Source: an uncultured Phycisphaeraceae bacterium | GTDB lineage: Bacteria > Planctomycetota > Phycisphaerae > Phycisphaerales > UBA1924 | Length of the DNA stretch: 64,000 bases | Assembly: GCA_937899905.1 (NCBI GenBank) | Contig: CALCCF010000079.1 | Coordinates: forward strand, 1-64,000 | Direction of reading: 5' to 3' | In this document: positions 18,043 to 26,031 of the stretch, one piece after another | Position numbering within the stretch: the first letter of the stretch is position 1 | Layout: the number at the start of each line of letters is the position of its first letter | Notes under the pieces: model-generated | Told to the model about the DNA's origin: nothing | Databases searched by the model: none | Seen by the model: only the letters and a program-made list of their open reading frames with translations | Position numbers and translations under genes: made by a program

Positions 18043-19197
18043 ATGGCGATCACGGCGGGACGCACGCGGCACTCCAGGTCGTGGCCAAGAGGCATGGTCG
18101 CCGGGACCGCGCTGGCCTTCGCCGCCAGTCTCGTGGGGGCGTGCTCGCATCGGCCACCGCCGGCGTTCGAGGGTGTCGTGGCCGCGCCCACAACGTACGC
18201 GCTCTACTCAGACACGCTCGAGCGACGCGAGCAGATCCTGCCGCTGGGCACCACGGTGGACGAACTCGACCAGCTCGACGCGCGGCCCCTGCGCGAGTGG
18301 CTGCGCGCCACGGTGGGAACGGTGACGAACACGCCCGATGCCGGCATCCTCCGGGTCCGGGTACTGTATTCGGATGTGGCCACCCCAGACGGGCGCGCCC
18401 GCCTGGGCCTGGCGCGGTCTGTCGATGGACGGGTGGTGGTCCGCATGTTCGAGGACGCGGTCGAGCTCGACGCGCTCGGTGGCGGGTACTACTTCGTGTG
18501 GTACAGCCGGTACCTCAGCGCGGTCTGGGACGCCGTGGCGCAGTCCTTTCTGCCAACCCAGCCGCCGCGCTCGCCGGGCGGCGTAGCGGTGCTTGAGGGC
18601 GGCATCTTGGTTGCCATGGACAACGAGGATCGCCATCTCAGGCTGTGGGACCGTGACGGCACGCCGCTACCAGTGCCGGAATCGATGGCATCCTGGGGCA
18701 TCGGGAGCATCACCGGCCTTCACCACGGCCAGATCGTCATGCTCACCACGCCCAAGATCCCGAATCCCGAACGTCGAGTGATGGACGCGACGTGGGCATG
18801 GAGGCCCGGCAGCGACCCCGTGCAGCTCTGGCCTGGCTCCTCGGTTATGTCCATCTCAGGCAGCAACCAGCAGTTCGTGTCGACGCGGTCCAGGGTCCGA
18901 CGGATCGATCTTGAGAGCGATGGCACGGTCCGGACGACGACCATGCGTGGCGTCACATCGATGAACATCTCGCCGGACGATCGCGCCATTGTCGAGCGGA
19001 TCGACGTCTACGACCGCGGATGGAAGTGGGCCAAGCTGCTTGACACGTACTGGAACGTCCGCGAGATCTCGGGCAACCGGGCGCGTCCGCTGGCGGAGGG
19101 TTTGCGGTTTGTGGGCGACGGTTCGGTGTGGCTGGAGCCGGGACGGTTCGCCGGGGCGGTCGAGGTTGTGGTCGTTCCCAGACCGCCAGCCCCCTAA
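18043..19197 (+). CDS. Putative lipoprotein of unknown function
   Basis: Encodes 384 residues. GGAGGAG lies about 6 bases before the ATG. A long basic n-region and hydrophobic core end in the lipobox LVGAC, with the lipidated Cys at residue 34. The mature part is beta-rich with WD/propeller-like spacing (GGVAVLEGGILVAMDNEDRH, RLWDRDGTPLPVP, ISPDDRAIVERIDVYDRG) but no definite family. It is probably anchored in the cytoplasmic or outer membrane, facing the periplasm. No operon partners are visible. Confidence 0.75.
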   Translation: MAITAGRTRHSRSWPRGMVAGTALAFAASLVGACSHRPPPAFEGVVAAPTTYALYSDTLERREQILPLGTTVDELDQLDARPLREWLRATVGTVTNTPDAGILRVRVLYSDVATPDGRARLGLARSVDGRVVVRMFEDAVELDALGGGYYFVWYSRYLSAVWDAVAQSFLPTQPPRSPGGVAVLEGGILVAMDNEDRHLRLWDRDGTPLPVPESMASWGIGSITGLHHGQIVMLTTPKIPNPERRVMDATWAWRPGSDPVQLWPGSSVMSISGSNQQFVSTRSRVRRIDLESDGTVRTTTMRGVTSMNISPDDRAIVERIDVYDRGWKWAKLLDTYWNVREISGNRARPLAEGLRFVGDGSVWLEPGRFAGAVEVVVVPRPPAP

Positions 19198-19211
19198 CAC
19201 GCGAGTCAGGT

Positions 19212-19271
19212 CTACCGCCGCCCAAACATGCGCTCCAGATCACGCATGATCAGACGCACCGAGGTCGGGCG
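19212..19271 (-). pseudogene. Relict of the mutL 3' end (direct repeat with 26032-26091)
   Basis: Read on the minus strand this segment encodes RPTSVRLIMRDLERMFGRR followed by a stop. The intact mutL at 26032-27897 ends RPTSIRLTMRDLERMFGRR and stop. The DNA is identical at 48 of 60 positions, with most changes at third codon positions. Upstream of this stretch the frame loses all MutL similarity: the CPHG that precedes RPTS in the intact gene is replaced by Arg-rich sequence. Both copies point the same way, 6.8 kb apart. The copy could be an attachment-site remnant, a remnant of a displaced mutL allele, or the end of a partial duplication. Confidence 0.75.
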
Positions 19272-19278
19272 ACGGCGG

Positions 19279-19304
19279 CGTGTTGCTGGCGTAGCCGCAA
19301 CACG
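19279..19304. repeat. Inverted repeat beside the mutL relict
   Basis: CGTGTTGC (19279-19286) and GCAACACG (19297-19304) are perfect 8-base arms around a 10-base loop. It starts 8 bases inside the mutL relict boundary and 90 bases before the start of the nine-HTH gene. It could be an operator for that gene or part of a recombination site. The 8-mer GCAACACG also occurs at 56866-56873 upstream of the giant gene, which may be chance. Confidence 0.5.
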
Positions 19305-19393
19305 CTCGCAGAGGCCACGCGCAAGAACTGCCTGGGCCGCCTCGACGACCGTGCCGGCCAAAGCCGGGCGTGCGAAGGACCGATACCCACGGC

Positions 19394-22018
19394 ATGACCC
19401 GGACCCAAGCCGATCGCATCGCCGACGAGACCCAGCACGCGCCGCCCCCCGCCGCCGACGCCACCACTGCGCCGGCGACGCACGTCGGGGCCACGTACAC
19501 CCTGAAGGAAGCCTGCGCGCTGGTCGGCCTCACGCGCGATGCGTGGACGAGCTGGCAGAAGCGTGGGCTGCTGCCCGAGGGCAGGATCGGCACCGGCCGC
19601 GAGCACGACCGCCGGGTGCTGGTCTTCACGCAGGCCGAGGTCGAACAAGCGCGCGCGGCGGTGGAGCGCAGCGGGCTGGCGACGCCCGAGCACACGGTCA
19701 CGTACGACCAGGTCGTCGAGATGCTGGGCATCTCCAAGTCGCGCATGTACGAGATGATCAAGAGCGGACGCTTCCCCCCCGGCCGCTGGGCCGCGCCGAC
19801 CGAGGGCAACGGCCGGGGCAACCGCCGCAAGATGTTCACGCCCGCCGAGGTCGAGCAGGCCCGCACGGCGCTTGCCGAGTTCATGAACAAGGGACCCGAG
19901 ATCGACGGCAAGCCGGCCGTCACCCTGCAGGATGCTGCGGCGATGATCGGTCTGACGCGGGCGCAGTGGCGCGCCTGGCAGGACAAGGGCTGGGCACCCA
20001 AGGGCAAGACGGCCAAGCAGCACGGCACCGTCGGCGGGAACGCCCAGCTCTACACCAGGGCGCAGATCGAAGAGCTGAAGTCCTCGCTCGAGCGCGGCGA
20101 GCACCCAGGCGCCGAGTACATCGCCACGCCGCGGCACAGCATCACGAATGAAGAGGCCGCGCGGCTCGCCGGCGTCTGCGGCCACGCGTGGCACGAGCTG
20201 AGCCAACGCGGGCAGCTGCCCGAGGGCCGCTGGGCGCCCAATCCCAAAGGCACCGGCAAGGGCGGGCTGCGCAAGCTATACACGCCCGAGGACGTCGAGG
20301 CGCTGAAGGCCGCCATGGCGCAGCTGGAAGCCGAGCGGCAGCCGACGATCGATGGAAGGCCCGCGCTGACCGTGCTCGAGGCCGCCGCGATCATCAACAT
20401 CTCGCGCCCGCTGTGGTACGAGTGGGACCGCAAGGGCTGGCTGCCGCAGGCCCACAAGGTCCCGCTCAAGGGCGGCGGCAACATCAACGGCAGGATGATG
20501 AACCTGTACACGCCCGAGCAGATCGAGGAACTGAAGGCCGCCATCGACGCCGGCGAGCACCCCGGCGCGCAGGGGCGCGGCACGGCCGAGCACACCATCA
20601 CCCGCGCCAAGGCTGCGAAGATGCTGGGCATCACCGTGTCGATGTGGTCGACGTGGGAGAAGGAGGGAATCGTGCCCAAGGGCAAGCTGCCGCCGCTCTC
20701 GCCGAATCTGGGTTTGGACGGCGGCCGGAAGCTGTGGACGCCCGCGCAGGTCGAGGCGGTGCGCGCGAAGGCCACCGAGATGGGCATCCTTGAGCCCGCG
20801 GCTACGCCCGAGCACGTCCTCACGCGCAAGCAAGCCGCGGAGCTCGTAGGCATCCCGACGGGCATGTGGACGTACTGGTGCCGGCGGGGCGTGATCCCCA
20901 CCGGCCGCTGGCGCACCAACCCCAGCGGCTCGGGGCACGGCGGCTTGCGCCGCATGCACTCGCTCGAAGAGGTGCGCGAGGCCCGCGCCGCGCTCGACGA
21001 AATCGGCTTTGGTCGGTCGGCCAACGCGACCGAGGCCCACACGCTGACGCAACGCGAGGCCGCTCGGCTGCTGGGCGTCGAGGCGACCGCGCTACAGGGC
21101 TGGGAGAAGCGCGGCCTGATGCCCATGGGCGCGTGGGCCCGCGCCACGAAGGGCCCGGCGCTGCGCAAGATGTACACGCCCGCGCAGGTCGAAGAGGCCC
21201 GAGAGGCGCTCCAGAGCCACGGCATCCGCTGCTTCGACCGCGCGACCGACGAGCACACCTACTCCCGCCAGCAGGCGGCGCGCTTCATCGGCGTGCCGTT
21301 CTCGACGTGGTCGCACTGGGAGCACCAGGGCCGCACGCCGGTGGGCGCCTGGGGGCGCCAGGCCACGGGCAAAGGCCGATGCAAGATGTTCACCCACGCC
21401 GAGCTCGCGGCGTTCGCCGAGGAACTCGAGAAGCTGCACAAGCCCTACGCCGACCCGGATCGCCCGGGCGTGCACCGCGTACCGATCCGTACCGGCAAGG
21501 GACGTATGGAAGCGCTCATCGACTCCAGCGACCTGCACCTGGTCGAGTGCAAGCACTGGAACTATTCGGAACGAACCGACGACTATGGCACCCACGGCGT
21601 AGTCGTGCTTTCGACCGTCAAGGGGCGGATGAAGCCGCTGAAGCAGTTCATCACGGGCGTGAGCGGGCACCGCTGGCGCATCCGCCACGCCAACGGCGAC
21701 TTCCTCGACTGCCGGCGTGAGAACCTGGTCGTGCTGGACATCGCCCAGCAGAGCTACGGCAACAAGAAGATCAAGATGCGAGCCGGCTACAAACCGACGT
21801 CGAAGTACAAGGGCGTCTGCTGGGACGAACCACGAGGCAAGTGGTTGGCTCAGATCAATAAGGACGGGAAGCACCACCACCTTGGACGCTTCAACGACGA
21901 GATCGACGCCGCCGACGCCTACGACAACGCCGCGCGGGAGCTGTTCGGCGAGCACGCGTACCTGAACTTCGACGGCGTGGCCGATCGCTCCGAAGCGGAG
22001 CCAAGGTCGGCTGCGTAG
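19394..22018 (+). CDS. Nine tandem HTH repeats fused to HNH-like and AP2 domains
   Basis: Encodes 874 residues from the ATG at 19394; a GTG at 19370 would add 8. Nine repeats of about 60 residues each occur at about 34-93, 102-163, 176-234, 249-311, 325-385, 401-463, 475-538, 550-609 and 621-681. Each has the pattern hTxxEAAxhhGhxxxxWxxWxxxGhhPxG, then a basic loop and hYTPxxhExhxxAh, matching an excisionase/MerR-like winged HTH. Residues 692-792 resemble the degenerate HNH module of phage and cyanobacterial HNH-AP2 proteins (VPIRTGKG, RHANGDFLDCRRENL). Residues 803-860 form an AP2 DNA-binding domain (YKGVCWDEPRGKWLAQI, LGRFNDEIDAADAYDNAARE). It is cytoplasmic and presumably reads an extended DNA site; nuclease activity is uncertain because the HNH core is altered. 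Neighbours are a mutL relict upstream and a sulfatase module downstream. Confidence 0.9.
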   Translation: MTRTQADRIADETQHAPPPAADATTAPATHVGATYTLKEACALVGLTRDAWTSWQKRGLLPEGRIGTGREHDRRVLVFTQAEVEQARAAVERSGLATPEHTVTYDQVVEMLGISKSRMYEMIKSGRFPPGRWAAPTEGNGRGNRRKMFTPAEVEQARTALAEFMNKGPEIDGKPAVTLQDAAAMIGLTRAQWRAWQDKGWAPKGKTAKQHGTVGGNAQLYTRAQIEELKSSLERGEHPGAEYIATPRHSITNEEAARLAGVCGHAWHELSQRGQLPEGRWAPNPKGTGKGGLRKLYTPEDVEALKAAMAQLEAERQPTIDGRPALTVLEAAAIINISRPLWYEWDRKGWLPQAHKVPLKGGGNINGRMMNLYTPEQIEELKAAIDAGEHPGAQGRGTAEHTITRAKAAKMLGITVSMWSTWEKEGIVPKGKLPPLSPNLGLDGGRKLWTPAQVEAVRAKATEMGILEPAATPEHVLTRKQAAELVGIPTGMWTYWCRRGVIPTGRWRTNPSGSGHGGLRRMHSLEEVREARAALDEIGFGRSANATEAHTLTQREAARLLGVEATALQGWEKRGLMPMGAWARATKGPALRKMYTPAQVEEAREALQSHGIRCFDRATDEHTYSRQQAARFIGVPFSTWSHWEHQGRTPVGAWGRQATGKGRCKMFTHAELAAFAEELEKLHKPYADPDRPGVHRVPIRTGKGRMEALIDSSDLHLVECKHWNYSERTDDYGTHGVVVLSTVKGRMKPLKQFITGVSGHRWRIRHANGDFLDCRRENLVVLDIAQQSYGNKKIKMRAGYKPTSKYKGVCWDEPRGKWLAQINKDGKHHHLGRFNDEIDAADAYDNAARELFGEHAYLNFDGVADRSEAEPRSAA

Positions 22019-22077
22019 CAGACACACTCCAGGCGCGAAGACACGGAACCTGGCCTCCCTCGCAACTCAGAACTTTG

Positions 22078-23211
22078 TTACGAGTCCTCGGACCCTTCGG
22101 CCGGTGGCGGCGCATCGCTGACGCACCGGAAACCCAGGTGGCTCATCGCGGTGTCGGACGGCGCCGCCATGCGGGCGCTGGGGCGGTAGCTTGCGCAGTA
22201 GCTGTCGTTGCAGAGGAACGAGCCCCCGCGGTGGACGTAGCTCCTGGTGGCCAGTGGGTTGCGCGGGTCGACGGCGCGCTCGGGCCCGCGTGGGTTCACG
22301 AACAGCGGTTCGTCGTCGCCGTCGCGCATCGGGGCCGAGACGCGGCGGACGTACTCGTCGTGGCGGTATAGGTCACTCGTCCACTCCCACACGTTGCCGG
22401 CCACGTCGTAGAGGCCGTAACCGTTGGGCGGGAAGCTGCGCACCGGCGCGGTGCGCATGTGCCCGTCCTGGAGCGTGTTGTTGTGCGGGAAGCGACCGTC
22501 CCAGATGTTCGCGTGCGTCGGCCCGACGGGCTCGTTGCCCCAGGCGTTGACCGCACCGTCCAGCCCGCCGCGCGCGGCAAACTCCCACTCGGCCTCGGTC
22601 GGCAGCCGCCTGCCGGCCCATTGGGCGTACGCCACGGCGTCGTCCCAGGCGATGTGCACCACCGGGTGGTCCATGCGGTTGCCGATGCCCGAGCCCGAGC
22701 CCTCGGGGTGCTTCCAGCTGGCGCCCTTCGTCCACGTCCACCACAGGCCGAAGTTGCGCAGGTCGACGGCCGACTCGGGCGGCGTGAACACCAGCGAGCC
22801 GGGCTCGAGCGCCTCGTCGGGCGGCCTGGGCGTGCCCTCTGGCAGCTGCTTTTTCAGCTCTTCCCAGTCGACCGGGCGCTCGGCGACCGTGACGTAACCG
22901 GTCGCGTCGACGAAGGCCTTGAACTGGGCGTTGGTGACCTCGGTGGCGTCGATCCAGAAGCCGTCGACTCGCACACGGTGCACGGGCGCTTCGTCGAGGC
23001 GCGCGAGCGGGTCGGTCGAGCCCATCGCGAACTCGCCGCCGGGGATGTAGACCATACCGTCGGTGGATTGCGCCGCTTCGGGGTGTTCCTGCTGCGCGAA
23101 CACGGCCAGACGCATGGCGGCCGGGTTCGCCGGCTGGCAGCACGCGGGCAGGTCATCGGCGGTTGCCGACTGCATCGCGAGGACCATGATGGCAAGGGCG
23201 TTGATCGGCAC
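22078..23211 (-). CDS. Formylglycine-generating enzyme (sulfatase-modifying factor)
   Basis: Encodes 377 residues from a GTG at 23211; an ATG at 23187 is an alternative. FGE oxidises the sulfatase active-site Cys to formylglycine, using copper and oxygen. The FGE-sulfatase fold is clear: MVYIPGGEFAMGS (53-65), RRLPTEAEWEFAARGG (201-216), GLYDVAGNVWEWTSD (266-280), and the catalytic pair C334 and C339 in RGGSFLCNDSYCASYR, with GFRC at the end. Both catalytic Cys are present, so this is a true FGE rather than a catalytically silent relative. A short hydrophobic N-terminus ending near TADD suggests export. It lies 9 bases after the HAD gene and is last in the sulfatase operon, so its likely substrate is the sulfatase encoded at 24265-25893. 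Confidence 0.92.
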   Translation of the reverse strand: MPINALAIMVLAMQSATADDLPACCQPANPAAMRLAVFAQQEHPEAAQSTDGMVYIPGGEFAMGSTDPLARLDEAPVHRVRVDGFWIDATEVTNAQFKAFVDATGYVTVAERPVDWEELKKQLPEGTPRPPDEALEPGSLVFTPPESAVDLRNFGLWWTWTKGASWKHPEGSGSGIGNRMDHPVVHIAWDDAVAYAQWAGRRLPTEAEWEFAARGGLDGAVNAWGNEPVGPTHANIWDGRFPHNNTLQDGHMRTAPVRSFPPNGYGLYDVAGNVWEWTSDLYRHDEYVRRVSAPMRDGDDEPLFVNPRGPERAVDPRNPLATRSYVHRGGSFLCNDSYCASYRPSARMAAPSDTAMSHLGFRCVSDAPPPAEGSEDS

Positions 23212-23220
23212 GGATGAAAC

Positions 23221-24195
23221 TCAGGGGAAGATGGTCGCCCAGTCCCGGGCCATGTCGACGACGACCCAGCCGCGCTGCTCGGCCTCGTCGAGCCCGCGGA
23301 CGAGCCGGCCGACGTGCGAGTCTCGGTCGTAGGCCCACTCGCGCTCGGCGTCGGTGTGGTGCACGAGCAGCCCGAAGCGCGGGCCGTCGCCCGCAGTCAC
23401 GTACTCGAGCATCTGGAAGTCGCCGTCGGAGTTGCCCGCCGCGAAGAAGGGCCGCCGGCCGATGTGCTGGTGGATGCCCACCGGCTTGCCCTCCTTGTCG
23501 TCGATGAAGTTCAGCTCGGCCAGCTTCACCAGGGTGGGCACGCCGTTGCGTACCTCGTAGCCGGTCTTCATGCCGCTGCCGACGACCTGGTGCGACGGGA
23601 TGCCGTAGACCTCCTCGGCGAACACACGCAGGAAGTCGATGCCGCCGCCCGAGACGATAAACGTCTGGAAGCCGTTCTTGCGAAGGTACTCAAGCAGTTC
23701 GAGCATGGGCTTGTAGACCATGTCGGTGTACCGGCGGCCGGTCGTCGGGTGGCGGGCGGTCTCGAGCCACTCGCGGACGGTGTCGTCGAACTGCTCGGTC
23801 GACATGCCCGCGTGCGTGCGGGCGATGATCTCGCCGATGGCCTTGTGGCCCTGCTTCGCGAGCGACTCCATGTCGCCCGCGAGCACACTCTTGTAGGGCT
23901 CGGTAGTCATCCAGCCGGGGTTGTCGGGCGCCATCGCCCTGATTCGATCGACCGCGAAGAGCAGCTGGAAGTACACCGGCTGCTCGGCCCACAGGCAGCC
24001 ATCGTTGTCGAACGTGGCGATGCGGTCGCCGGGCTCGACGTAGTCGGCCGAGCCCTCGGTGGTGACGCGCTCGACTAATGTCACGATGGCCTGCTTCGAC
24101 GCGCCGTCGTTCCACGAAGGCAGGGCGTCCTGCGCTCTTGCGATCGCGGAAACGCACAACAGAGCAAGGAGCACGGGGAGCGTTGTCCTGGCCAT
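23221..24195 (-). CDS. Exported HAD-superfamily phosphatase-like hydrolase
   Basis: Encodes 324 residues with GGAGGAT 4 bases before the ATG and a signal peptide ending ARAQ. HAD motif I is D63-N-D65 (TFDNDGCLW), motif II is VSGGGID near 187 and motif IV is GNSDGD near 255, the pattern of SerB-like class I HAD phosphatases with an alpha-helical cap between motifs I and II. It would act in the periplasm, where it might dephosphorylate organic phosphates released during polysaccharide breakdown. It sits between a sulfatase and its activating enzyme, with 69 and 9 base gaps, so all three are likely cotranscribed. The substrate is unknown. Confidence 0.88.
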   Translation of the reverse strand: MARTTLPVLLALLCVSAIARAQDALPSWNDGASKQAIVTLVERVTTEGSADYVEPGDRIATFDNDGCLWAEQPVYFQLLFAVDRIRAMAPDNPGWMTTEPYKSVLAGDMESLAKQGHKAIGEIIARTHAGMSTEQFDDTVREWLETARHPTTGRRYTDMVYKPMLELLEYLRKNGFQTFIVSGGGIDFLRVFAEEVYGIPSHQVVGSGMKTGYEVRNGVPTLVKLAELNFIDDKEGKPVGIHQHIGRRPFFAAGNSDGDFQMLEYVTAGDGPRFGLLVHHTDAEREWAYDRDSHVGRLVRGLDEAEQRGWVVVDMARDWATIFP

Positions 24196-24264
24196 CGGGA
24201 TCCTCCGTTGGGAAAAGCAACCAGCCGCCGTCAGGCGATCGATTGCGATGGATTCAGGATGCGA

Positions 24265-25893
24265 TCAGCGGCCGCGGGCGGCGTCTTCGATCTGCTCCTG
24301 CACCTTCTCCAGGTTGAACGAGCCTGGCGTCTGGCTCGGCGGGTACTCCTGCAGCGTCTGGAAGAACTGCCCGGCGACCTGCTGCATGGGCACGATCACG
24401 TAGGGGCGGTCGAGGAACCAGTCGTGGTAGGTGTTCGCGTCGATCTGCGCCTTCTCGAACGGATCGCGACGCAGGTGGAACAGCAGGGGAACGCGCAGCT
24501 CGGTGAACGGCTCACGCCAGATCTGGAACGCGTCGGCACGGTTTTCAAGGAACACGCCCTTCCAGTCGCCGAGGCGCATCGCCACAACCTGGGCGTCATC
24601 GTTGACGTAGATGAACTCCTTGCGAGGCGAGGCGGTGATGTTGTCGTGGAACGTCTCGAACGTGTCAGCCGCGGCGAAGTACTCGTTCATGTCGTAGCCG
24701 TCCAGGTGCTGGCGATACTCGCGGCCGATCGCGCTGTAGCCGTCCAGCATGTCCGCCTTGAGGTCGGCCTTGCCGGCGGCGGTCGCGAAGGTCACCATCC
24801 AGTCCTCGTGGGCGACGATCCCGTTGAGCGTGTGGCCGGCGGGCCACTGCCCGGGCCAGCGGGCGAACGCGGGCACGCGGTAGGCACCCTCCCAGTTGCT
24901 GTTCTTCTCCTTGCGGAAGGGCGTGTAGCCGGCGTCCGGCCACGTGTTGAAGTGCGGACCGTTGTCGGTCGAGTACATGACGATCGTGTTGTCGGTGATG
25001 CCCAACTCGTCGAGCAGGTCGAGCAACTGGCCGACGTGGCCGTCGTGCTCGATCATGCCGTCGTGGTACTCGTCGCCATGGGGCGCCGAGAGGCCGATCG
25101 TCTCTTCCTTCAGGTGCGTGCGGAAGTGCATACGCGTGCCGTTCCACCAGCAGAAGAAGGGCTCGCCGGATTCCACGGTGGTCTTGATGAACTCGATGGC
25201 CTCGGCGACGGTCTCATCGTCGATGACCCTCATCCGCTCGATGGTCAACTGGCCGGTATCTTCGACCCGGTGCTGGCCGTCCTGCATCGAGGAACGGATC
25301 ACGCCGCGCGGGCCGTAGGTCTCAAAGAAGGTCTTCCCGCTCGGCAGCACCATGTCACCGGGGTAGTCGCGGTTCTCGGGTTCTTCCGAGGCGTTGAGGT
25401 GGTAGAGCGGGCCGAAGAACCGATCGAAACCATGGTTGGTGGGCAGATGCTCGTCGCGGTCGCCAAAGTGGTTCTTGCCGAACTGGCCCGTCGCGTAGCC
25501 CTGCTCTTTCAGCACGGCGGCGATGGTGATGTCCTGCTCCTGCCAGCCCTCGGCCGCGCCCGGCAGGCCCACCTTGGTCATGCCCGTGCGGACGGGCACG
25601 GTCCCGCCCAGGAACGCCGCCCGGCCAGCAGTGCAGCTCTGCTGGGCGTAATAATCGGTGAAGCTCAGGCCCTCGCGGGCGATGCGATCGATGTTGGGCG
25701 TGCGGTAGCCCATCATGCCGCGGTTGTTGTGGCTGATGTTCCAGGTGCCGATGTCATCGCCCCAGATAACGAGGATGTTCGGCTTCCCGCCCTGGTTGTT
25801 CTGGTTGTTGCGCTGGTTCGAGCCACGCTGGGCGAAGGCCGTCGAGGCCATCGCCAACGCCGCAACCAGCACGATCGTGCTGCGCCAATGCAT
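24265..25893 (-). CDS. Exported arylsulfatase-family sulfatase (Cys type)
   Basis: Encodes 542 residues. The ATG at 25893 is preferred because AGGAG lies 7 bases before it; an in-frame ATG at 25899 is too close. The signal peptide ends TAFAQ. Metal residues D46 and D47 (IWGDD), the formylglycine site C87-T-A-G-R91 and the second metal motif STDNGPHFNTWPD are present, so it is a Cys-type sulfatase that needs FGE. It cleaves sulfate esters, probably of a sulfated polysaccharide or lipid, in the periplasm or outside the cell. It is the first gene of the sulfatase-HAD-FGE set. A Gln/Asn-rich linker follows the signal peptide. Confidence 0.93.
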   Translation of the reverse strand: MHWRSTIVLVAALAMASTAFAQRGSNQRNNQNNQGGKPNILVIWGDDIGTWNISHNNRGMMGYRTPNIDRIAREGLSFTDYYAQQSCTAGRAAFLGGTVPVRTGMTKVGLPGAAEGWQEQDITIAAVLKEQGYATGQFGKNHFGDRDEHLPTNHGFDRFFGPLYHLNASEEPENRDYPGDMVLPSGKTFFETYGPRGVIRSSMQDGQHRVEDTGQLTIERMRVIDDETVAEAIEFIKTTVESGEPFFCWWNGTRMHFRTHLKEETIGLSAPHGDEYHDGMIEHDGHVGQLLDLLDELGITDNTIVMYSTDNGPHFNTWPDAGYTPFRKEKNSNWEGAYRVPAFARWPGQWPAGHTLNGIVAHEDWMVTFATAAGKADLKADMLDGYSAIGREYRQHLDGYDMNEYFAAADTFETFHDNITASPRKEFIYVNDDAQVVAMRLGDWKGVFLENRADAFQIWREPFTELRVPLLFHLRRDPFEKAQIDANTYHDWFLDRPYVIVPMQQVAGQFFQTLQEYPPSQTPGSFNLEKVQEQIEDAARGR

Positions 25894-26031
25894 CTGCATT
25901 CTCCTGTGTGGATCTCTGCCGTGGGTCCCCTGCGAGGCGGGCACTCACCACGGCACGGTCCCCCTTACCTTGACCGATTGAACCGGCCGGCGAGGACGGA
26001 GCCGCCTCAGGACTATCCCGCGAACTCGTGG

